A DNA stretch of 64,000 nucleotides from positions 610,006 through 674,005 of the forward strand of contig WNKI01000002.1 in the NCBI GenBank assembly GCA_015350385.1, given 5' to 3'. The first letter of the stretch is position 1, and each line of letters begins with the position of its first letter. Positions 56,192 to 64,000 of this stretch are shown here, one piece after another. The notes below the pieces were generated by a model. That model was given only the letters and a program-made list of their open reading frames with translations, did no database searches and was not told where the DNA came from. The DNA comes from Aculops lycopersici (lineage: Eukaryota > Arthropoda > Arachnida > Trombidiformes > Eriophyidae). A program made the translations under genes and the position numbers.

Positions 56192-57663
56192 CAAACATGT
56201 GACTCGTTTTTCTCGTTTACCGCATTTTGGCGGTTCAATTTCTCCTTTAAACATAGTAGCATCAATAAAGCCACCAGTAGACAACCCATGTAAAATCCAT
56301 TTGTGGCTAGTTGACCGTAATTATCGACAATAAAGGAAGCAATGAAGATGAATACTGTACCAATTGTTTGGGGTGTCCAATTCATAATGCTGGCCGTGAC
56401 TAGCTCGGGAGCTGGATAGGTAAGTTCCACGGCAAGTTCCATTCCGGCAACCATGACACCAACTTGAAAGAGACCAAAGAGAGATGCGGCCGCGTAAATT
56501 GCAAATTGCGATCTTGTATAGCCGAGAGCGTAGGTAAAAAAGGCCAGCGATACCATTGTGGCAATTGTGAGGAAGACGTTTAAAAATAGATACTTGTGGT
56601 TCTTGTCCAGTATGCGACCCCAAAAGAAGGATCCCAAAGCTCCAAAGATAATAATGCAGAAACCAGTGTTTCCTATTAAAATATCATCTCCGGGCCACAA
56701 AGGTTCCATCATTTGATTGAGTATAGTGGCAACCACATTCATAATGCCAATATTGATACCATAGCTCAAAGATAATATGACAAATTGCCTATGGTGCAGG
56801 AGCTTCTTTATCTGAGTCCATAAAAGCGCGATATCTTGTGTTATTGATCTCGCCTCCTCCCTGACCCTAAGCTCCTCCTCTATTTGCTTCAGCCTTGCGG
56901 CACCTGGCGCAAACCTTGGCGCCTCGTCAAAGAAAAAGTAATCCGCAATCAGGAGCAGAGTGGAAAAGATTGCGGTACCAAGGAACATGTAGTAGAGGGC
57001 AAGTCCAATTTCATCTCTAGTCTCGGCGTTGTTTAATAGAAGTTGCGGTATAACAAAACCAATGGCAACTCCCAGCTGGTTTCCTAAAACAGTGACCCCC
57101 AATGCAGTCGACACTTGATTATCGGGAAACCAAACGGAGGCCAGTCTTACTGGCACCGAAAAGATGAATTGCTCGCTAACCGAAACCATCACCTGCGAGA
57201 TGGCCAATAGAATGATTCCATCCTCAGTGCAACTGAAACACTTTATAATTGAACCTATGGCGGCGCCAGTTGAGGCCAGTATCACTGATCTCCGGATGCC
57301 CAATCGTTCGATCATAAAACAGGCTAGCCAACTCATGAATACAAAAGACATCAGGAAGATGGCCCCTAGTGCGTTGATGACGTAATTATCGACGCCATAG
57401 TAGTAGGTGATCTTCTTAGTTCCGGCTGGAATTTGGATCCATTGAAACGCTTTGTTTGCCGAGCTGAGGCAAAAGAGGAAGAGTATTAGGTAGCGCTTTG
57501 CTGTTGTTTCAATCTTATCCCTATCGCTAATTGACGGTGATCTCGCTCCATTTTGCTTTGAATCTTCGCTATTCGACAAACTCTCCAATTTCAATGCTTT
57601 AGTACTCTTCCGACCTACAGGAGTCACCGAGCAAAAGTTTGATTTTTGGACCGCTGATGTCAT
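56191..57663 (-). CDS. FLVCR-family major facilitator transporter (SLC49; choline/ethanolamine or heme)
   Basis: Single-exon minus-strand gene of 490 residues. The frame is open up to 57717, but the first ATG is at 57663. About twelve transmembrane helices are visible. Family marks are KRYLILFLFCLSSANKAFQWIQ in the first helix, IASVWF-like LASVWFPDNQVSTALGVTVLGNQLG, the short cytosolic KPRYPP-like segment (EAPRFAPG), SYGIN.G..N.V.T.LNQM and ELAVELTYP near the end, which match FLVCR1/2. Members move choline, ethanolamine or heme across the plasma or mitochondrial membrane; which substrate applies here cannot be told from sequence. The central loop is charged and may be a coiled coil (LKQIEEELRVREEARS). 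Length is slightly below the human ~555. Confidence 0.85.
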   Translation of the reverse strand: MTSAVQKSNFCSVTPVGRKSTKALKLESLSNSEDSKQNGARSPSISDRDKIETTAKRYLILFLFCLSSANKAFQWIQIPAGTKKITYYYGVDNYVINALGAIFLMSFVFMSWLACFMIERLGIRRSVILASTGAAIGSIIKCFSCTEDGIILLAISQVMVSVSEQFIFSVPVRLASVWFPDNQVSTALGVTVLGNQLGVAIGFVIPQLLLNNAETRDEIGLALYYMFLGTAIFSTLLLIADYFFFDEAPRFAPGAARLKQIEEELRVREEARSITQDIALLWTQIKKLLHHRQFVILSLSYGINIGIMNVVATILNQMMEPLWPGDDILIGNTGFCIIIFGALGSFFWGRILDKNHKYLFLNVFLTIATMVSLAFFTYALGYTRSQFAIYAAASLFGLFQVGVMVAGMELAVELTYPAPELVTASIMNWTPQTIGTVFIFIASFIVDNYGQLATNGFYMGCLLVALLMLLCLKEKLNRQNAVNEKNESHV

Positions 57664-58665
57664 TCTAATTAAGCGATCTTTTTTGTTTGATGCTGTATCC
57701 CTTTCTGCTTGTAACAAACCTCCAATTCAATCATCACCTATGACCCAGTTGACGGCGAGCTAACATTTGCACATCAACTGCTCGGCGTTGATCTGGAAAA
57801 AGGAGATTGTACAACTATATTTGCGCCCGAAGCTTTCCTCTATCTATCTTTATCTCGTTTTGTTTTCCTTCAGTAATGCACAAAAGAGCTTCTCACTCGG
57901 CCTCGTAAGTGGAGGAGCAGATTGCAATTTGCCACGCACTAAGCAGGTAAATTGTCCACTTGGTTTGATGGAAACTGAACGCAGCGTCATTGCAGTGATA
58001 GCAATTATCTTTGCCAGTCAGTCGTTCGGTTTCGCTAGCTAACCCACTTTGGCTAATGATTATCGTTGTAATGATGGTGATGGAGTCGGTGTCAGCTCAA
58101 TTTTGTCAAGCTCGCCGACAGATGATTAGCCGGCTAGTTGAGCTGTTTGCTATTGTAAATGGCGACGATTTGCGGAGCAGATAAATTGGAAGCAATGGCG
58201 AGGCCTAGGCACAAACGAGCGATTAGTTGACAGGTAGAGGATGACGGAGTGACTTGTGTTTGATTTGGTGGCACTGGCGGTGGAAACGGCTGCGGTTGCG
58301 TCAGTTGTTAGGTGTTTCTAATCCAGGTTTCGGCTCTACAGGTTGCTCAGCAGACGCCGGTCGCCGGCTAACTTGCCCACAGCGATCAGACGGACTTATA
58401 GCTTATGACTGGCTTAGCGACTGGCTTATATACGTATATCAGATGATACCTAGCCACTAAGTAAACTGAACAACAATGATAATGTCGACTGCCTTGAGGT
58501 TTGTTCGCTTGGTTGCGAAAAGAAAAAGATGAAATGAAATATGGGAAAAGAAAAGAAATTGATGTGGATTTTCAGGTTCACTTTCGCGTGTAATCAACGA
58601 GTGAAATGTTGTTATTGTTGTCGTGGCAATTTTGGCCACTAATCCTGGCCACGATAGACTTTATT
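57664..58665. other. Intergenic region, FLVCR promoter side and hillarin 3' flank
   Basis: No supported gene. Frames at 57767-58042 and 58254-58460 resemble nothing known. Confidence 0.45.
58660..58665 (-). terminator. Poly(A) signal AATAAA directly after the hillarin stop codon
   Basis: On the minus strand AATAAA follows the TAA at 58666-58668 without a gap. Confidence 0.45.
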
Positions 58666-60578
58666 TTACTGCTGTTCGCCTACCGCCATAACCGCCTGTT
58701 GCGCCTGACCCTTGACGTTAATCAAGTACTTGCAGCAGTGAGTCAACAGTTGTTTTGGTTGCTTCGACGCAACCTGTTGCTGTTGTGCCAGTTGTTGGTC
58801 ACCTGTTGCCTGGTAATTAGCCGAAATTTGTTGCTGCTGATCGCGAGTGTAAATGTCCAATCCGTATTGGCCGTCCTCGAAAAACTTGACTCGAATGTAG
58901 ACAATATCGCCGTCGATGAAGATTTTTATCGACTTGCTCAATTGGCGCTCGTCGTAACCATTTTTGTGCAACGACGCCATGAAGTCCAAAAGTGGCCGCG
59001 TCATCCTCAGCTGAATCTCTAGGTATCGCTTCTCGTTCTGTACGGTAATTAGTCCTCCCTCGTGGCTAATGGGAATGATTCCAAAGAGGCGAGTTGCCTT
59101 CATGGGTCCGTACTCGCCACTCGCGCAACCAGGTAGTGGAATCATGACTGTCCTCAGATTTTTGGCAATGATCTTGAATTTACACACCGACTTGAATTTC
59201 ATCGGCTCGCCAGTGATGTACTGAGTTGGCGTTGTGGAGTTGGCAAAGATATCCAAAATGTATGAGCCATTTTCCGGCAAATGGACGCGAAAAGAGACAA
59301 TATTTGACAGGAGCACTTGACCGTTTGGCCCGTCGCCCGACTCAATTGATTGCATAACAAATCGCTTCAAGCTAATCCCATCATGATGCTCCGAGTCGGA
59401 GTGATAGTATTTCAAGTTGTAATGGAATATCAAGCTTGGAATCATGTGAGTTGGCATTCCAATTCGAATTGTGGTTGCGCCCGACGAATCTGTGTACAGT
59501 ACGGATCTAATATTGTTTTGTGGAAAATAGAGACCATACTTGAAAAACAACGACCGAACAAAGGGTAGTTGTTCAAATTCGCTTAGACTTATGGGCCGAG
59601 TCTTGATTAGTTGCCACTCGGGAGCGAGCGGATAGAATTCGTATATAAACTCGTCGGGATCAGTTAGGAAGTAGTGATCGTCGTACTCGTACCTGAGACT
59701 GTCCGTCGCGGCCGCCGCCACCGGTGACTTGACACTTTTTGCTTGCGGCACAGCAAGACAGCCACCACCCGAGGTTGCCGTTAATTGCTTTGCCGACACC
59801 TCGACGGGTGGTGATGAGTGGCGAGAGGAGCAACCGGAAGAGTAGGAGGAAGATGAGTTCGAGTTTGGCGAGCCTATGGTGGTTGTCGCGGTGATTATTT
59901 GTGGCTGCAATTGGCAACTTGTTGCATCCATCGGACCTACGCCACCAGCACCAACAGGTGGTGGCATTATCCCGGTGTTGGCCAACCCGCGGCGTCCATG
60001 ATTAAGTGGCGCTAGTTGGTGGTGATGGTGTTGTTGGTGGTGGTGGTGCGAATGCGGATGGTGTAGTAGAGGGTGACTAGGGTGGCTGTGGATGCCACTG
60101 TGGCTATGATGCAACTTGACTGGCTGCTGATTGGCCTGCAACCCCGTCTCCGAATGGTGCCGATACTCAGCTTGGTGTCTCAGCATCACATTACCTTCCG
60201 GTCCAACAGGTGAGTCACTGCTGATGTTGCTGCCTCGGTTTTTATCTATGGTTTTTTGAGGTGTAATTGGAAAGAGAAATGGAGGGGATAGGATTAGTAC
60301 CTCGGAGTGTAACACCTAGAATCATATGTGTGTAAGAGAGAGAGAGAGTTTGTAACTTGGTACAACAGGTGTCTTGAGATTATCATTGCTTACCTTGCAT
60401 CACGGCAACGCTCACTAGGTGGCGCGCACCCCAGTTACACTGGACGAAGCGCCATGCGCCCGCCACGTAGACCGCATTCCAAGAGTTCCTGAATCGGTTG
60501 CCCTCGAATCTAACTCCCGGCTGGTAGCCGGCCGACTTGCTGTAGCCTTTGATCACAACACAGTGAAGGCCGGCATAG
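58666..60578 (-). CDS. hil: Hillarin / KY-type transglutaminase-like protein, 3' exons only
   Basis: Partial gene on the minus strand. Exon 60394-60578 encodes the end of the transglutaminase-like core (YAGLHCVVIKGYSKSAGY, RNSWNAVYVAGAWRFVQCNWGARHLV). A possible 15-base microexon is at 60301-60315. The last exon, 58666-60245, encodes about 525 residues; all phases match (phase 1). It opens with a His-rich, low-complexity insert (to about 59700) and continues into the KY/hillarin C-terminal domains (YFLTDPDEFIYEFYPLAPEWQLI, EQLPFVRSLFFKYGL). Hillarin is a cytoskeletal protein in invertebrates; its vertebrate relative is the muscle protein KY. At the positions of the catalytic His and Asp of transglutaminase-like folds there are Asn (RNSWNAV) and Gln (FVQCNWG). 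The exons with the Cys and the N-terminus were not found and may lie beyond 60.6 kb or outside the window. Confidence 0.8.
60331..60350. repeat. GA dinucleotide repeat in a hillarin intron
   Basis: A short run of AG units between two hillarin exons. Confidence 0.7.
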
Positions 60579-63500
60579 CTGTAAAAAGGACAAGCGTTTT
60601 AATTTTGGTTGGTTGGTTAGTTGTGATTTGAGTTGGGTTTTGGGTCAGCGAATCGTGAGCCGAGTAATCCGTCGAGTTTATTGATGGTTTAGTATGCGGT
60701 AGTTCCGATTGAGCAAATAGTTTTGTTGTTGTTGTGGGTTCCAAATCAGAGAAACCAAGGCAGGTATTCCGGCAACAGGTGTAAGGAGTTTTGAACGCAG
60801 GACGCCAGTAAAACGAGCGATTGCGACGTGAGAGTTTTTTGCGTGAAAGGTGCAGGCAAGAAAGGCGGGAGTTAGTTTATTGCTCGTGTGTCTTAATGGC
60901 CACACGACAGTAATAGTTTTGGTTTAGTATCTGTATAAGTGTTCTTTAAACATTGCGACTAGCCACCTGTAAAAGAAGGGAACCAACTTAATTTTATCGA
61001 TTCTCAGGTAGACTTTGCTTACTTTCGCTCGCTCTCTCGTTATTTTTGAAAGAGAAAAGTGGCTCTCTTCCTGTGTACCTGTTTATAGTTCGGTCTCTTG
61101 ATCAAATGAGTGCGCAAGTAGCGCTAGCATTAGTTCGACAAAATAAGAATGACGAGCTGAGTGATTTGAGGTGACTTTAGTTACTAGAAATTCGAGGTTG
61201 TGATAATAATGAGAGCATATTACTGATGTTCTCGATAATCCGCTCGAACTACTCGAGCTTAGCCACGTCCACGAAAGAGACGTTTGATAAGCATTATCAA
61301 ACGTCTAGGCGGATCCAAAAAAAGAAATACGAGAGAAATACCATTAAAATTAACTCGATTAGATGGGCGTCTTTGCGAAGCTAATTAATTGAATGGGAAA
61401 ATAGTAAGTTTCGTTTAATTTTCTCTCTGAACTTCGGTATTGTTTACGAGAAATCAGATTTGTAGCCATGGGTGTTGTCCATCTCTTTACCCTCCTTGAG
61501 TAGGTAGGTGGCTTATGGTTAGCAGCTTTACCAAGTTGGCTATCCGATCGGTCAAATTAGATTTGTCTAGTCAACGCAGATTGGCGCTGGCTAGATTCCG
61601 CTAATTTGCGAGCCAGGTTGATAATGAATATTTTCCAACCTCACTCTCGGTCCAAGTTTAGTTAGATGAGTGGTGAGTGAGATAACGCAGTTTACTGTAT
61701 CGTCAAATCACCGACTGAGGGAGTGGATAGGCTAATGGATGGATGAGAGATGGGAGAAGAGAGAAGAGAGGCTCATACACACAAGCAATAGTGGGACGAG
61801 ATCAGAGCGCTTGATGGTGCTGCCAGCAAGTGTCCCGATTGCTCATTACACCGACTGGCCCTGAGTCCAGATTTCACCTGTTGCCCTGCAACTATCAGAC
61901 TCGTGCGATGGCCGACTACTTGAGATTACGAACAACAATTGGAATCTTCCAACGCCAGTTTTGCGCGGGTATAGCACGAATGCGAATGAGCCGGCAAATT
62001 TGTAGAGTTCTCGCCTCCCGGGTCCCAAGTAATTTCATTCATGAGAAGCTCAAGAAGGTGAATGGGAGGGAGAAGAACAAGAGAAAAAGAGATTGGGAGA
62101 GTAAAGGGAATCAGTTGTTTTTCTTTATGATCATCGCAATCTGGACTTTTCGGTTGCATAACCGCAAGAGCAATGGTTCGAGAAACAGGTACGGCTCCAA
62201 CAGTTGCCACTTTAACTCTAACTATCCCACTTTCGCTAGAGCAGTGCCATAAATCAGTAAGGAACCCATGAATTCAGCTAGCGTACTAGTGTTGTGACCG
62301 ACTGTTACCCCAGAAGTGAACGCTACAATTACCTTCAGTACCGAGCAGTGCTTAGGGCGATGGTAATGGCGTGTAGTCCTGACGACGGTTCATTACTCGT
62401 CTTCTTGGCGGCAGCTGACTTTTGCTCGCTCTCATCACAGGCTGGCCGAAAGTTGTGGCCAAAAGACACCATACCATACCACACCACCAAGACACAGATC
62501 GCACGAGACCACCTGAAGATAGCAACCGTTGAACCAACCACGAGCTCTGCAGTTACTCAATGCTGGCCAGTTGGCCAACAACAAACCAAAAGCCAGTTGG
62601 CTAACCGTAATGAGCCGGAATTGTTTTCAACAGGTTGGAAGCCAATTATTGCACCGCTCTGGCGAGTTGTTGTTCAACGTCTTGTTTATTTCCCCGCATC
62701 GACTTGAAACTAAACTAACCCTGTCATTCTCAGTCGGTCAGTCTGGCGGCAGGTGCAATATGAGCATTCGGATGGTTCGGACAACTAGATACAACTGACG
62801 TAGAAGGGAGCCGAGCGACCGAATTGATGAAGTTGAAAATGAAGTCTAACCGATCGATTGAGCTTTTCCTCTCTCATTCGAGTCTCAATCGCGCTCTCGA
62901 GTTACACAAGCAACAATTAGATCCTCAAGCTAAACACAATTACAACAACTCCAACCAAAAAGCAACAACAACAACAGGTGATAGTTTCAATTGTTTTGCT
63001 GTTGTTGTCGTTGTTGGCATTGACTTTTGAGCTGAGAGCGTTAAATGTTTGGTCCAAAGAAAACAGGTAGCAGTTTGGTTGAAAATACAATGAATTTCTC
63101 TCTTGGTTCCATTTCTTCTCAGACAATGGATGCCAGTGAACCACAGAAATCTGATGAGCCACAAGCTAGCATTTTGGCTAATGCTACCACCAACTCCAAG
63201 ACATTTCCACCAAGACATCTGACTCCTCGGTGGCCCAATTGGCTCGTCGTATGCTATTGTGTGTCTCTGTTTCGGCTTCTTTTCATAGAGTTGACAATTT
63301 TAGGCTGCTAAATTGAAGAATTGGAACTTGACTTTTGGTGTTTCATTCCAAATCCCAAGTTCAAATATACCTTTCCAACTCTCAACTCTAACTAACGTAT
63401 AATTTTCTACCTAAAAACTTGAAAACTTTGATTGGCATTAAAAGGTTTTTGTGGCCAAGTGTCCCTCAAAAGAGCGAGGCGAGATTAATTTATTCATCGC

Positions 63501-64000
63501 TTGACCTGAGCTGGTCACCATTAAGCACAAGTGGCAATTGAGTAGGTGAGTGATTTGTCGTCGCCAGGTTGGCTAATGAGTCAGTCAACTCCAGATAGTT
63601 TTAGCTCCAACCAAAACTCGTGCCAAAATTACCGTAAGTCACTCGACTCGGTAATCTGAACGTTAAAGTTGAACTCGAGCATTCAGATCAAAAAAGAGCA
63701 AGAAACTCGATTATCCTCCCTGCTACTGTGAGATTTGGATTGAATAGTCTCAATGCAGGTAAAACTAACGGGAGAATCGAGTGGTGGATGATGGCGATGG
63801 GGATGAAAATCGGAGAGGAATCAGCCTGTCCAATTGAAGGACTGGCAGCGGATGCAATTGCGTGCAGCTTTTATCTACAGGTGGCTGTGACTCGAGTGAC
63901 AGCTGCGGCGCTTCTACATGCAATGGACTACCTGTTTAATTGCCCACTGGCTGACTGGCTGCTGGGTGGTTAGCTGGCCAAAGCCAACGATTGGAGGGTC
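60579..64000. other. Probable hillarin intron / upstream region, no exon recognised
   Basis: No frame on either strand shows family resemblance. The preceding hillarin exon should end with two bases of a codon before a GT donor; I could not find a convincing one. A perfect inverted repeat lies at 61278-61306 and a GA-rich tract near 61745-61770. Confidence 0.4.
61278..61306. repeat. Perfect 13-bp inverted repeat with 3-base loop
   Basis: The arm AGACGTTTGATAA (61278-61290) is followed by GCA and then its exact reverse complement (61294-61306). Confidence 0.85.

Noticed and set aside
61846..62541. Several frames on both strands searched as missing hillarin 5' exons
   Set aside because: None contains the Cys-bearing transglutaminase-like segment or a donor in the required phase.
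1..64000. tRNA genes, rRNA, CRISPR arrays, viral or transposase genes
   Set aside because: I looked for B-box-like tRNA motifs, regularly spaced repeats and mobile-element enzymes and saw none; without a covariance-model search, a tRNA could have been missed.

Overview
This is eukaryotic nuclear DNA from an animal, most likely an arthropod with a compact, intron-poor genome. An acariform mite is my guess, but no single gene proves it. The evidence is genes with GT-AG introns of about 80-440 bp, AATAAA signals close to stop codons, Mox/buttonless, hillarin and RASA1/vap homologues, and many large genes in one uninterrupted exon (KDM1A, SEL1L, TMEM62, two lipases). There is no operon, phage, CRISPR array or recognisable transposon.

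Layout. 1-8 kb: an unrecognised two-TM protein with PPxY motifs (+), a short-chain dehydrogenase (-) and a Mox-type homeobox gene (+). 8.5-15 kb is a dense housekeeping block: ribosomal protein eL33/RPL35A, TOLLIP, a 61-codon ORF, BCS1 (-) and SEL1L/HRD3. 17-38 kb: one ANKS1-type ankyrin/SAM gene (+) whose 13.6 kb first intron holds two secreted pancreatic-lipase-family genes on the opposite strand. 38-43 kb: a COG3-like N-terminal protein (-) and ING3 (+). 43-51 kb: RASA1 (-), RNase H2 catalytic subunit (+) and KDM1A/LSD1 (-). 52-58 kb: TMEM62 (+), a JmjC protein that has lost its iron ligands (+) and an FLVCR-family transporter (-). 58.6-64 kb: the 3' part of hillarin (-); its 5' exons are not identified and may lie outside the window.

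The genes belong to separate pathways: chromatin (ING3, KDM1A, JmjC), Ras and receptor signalling (RASA1, ANKS1, TOLLIP), ER quality control (SEL1L), mitochondrial complex III assembly (BCS1), genome maintenance (RNase H2) and lipid or choline/heme handling (lipases, FLVCR). I see no single novel multi-gene system. The most interesting items are the nested lipase pair, the iron-site-less JmjC protein, a COG3 that stops after its Sec34 region, an optional in-frame 51-codon exon inside the RASA1 GAP domain, and a PIP-box-like motif in the catalytic subunit of RNase H2. Exon borders were placed by eye from splice consensus, reading phase and remembered family sequences. No alignment or search was run.
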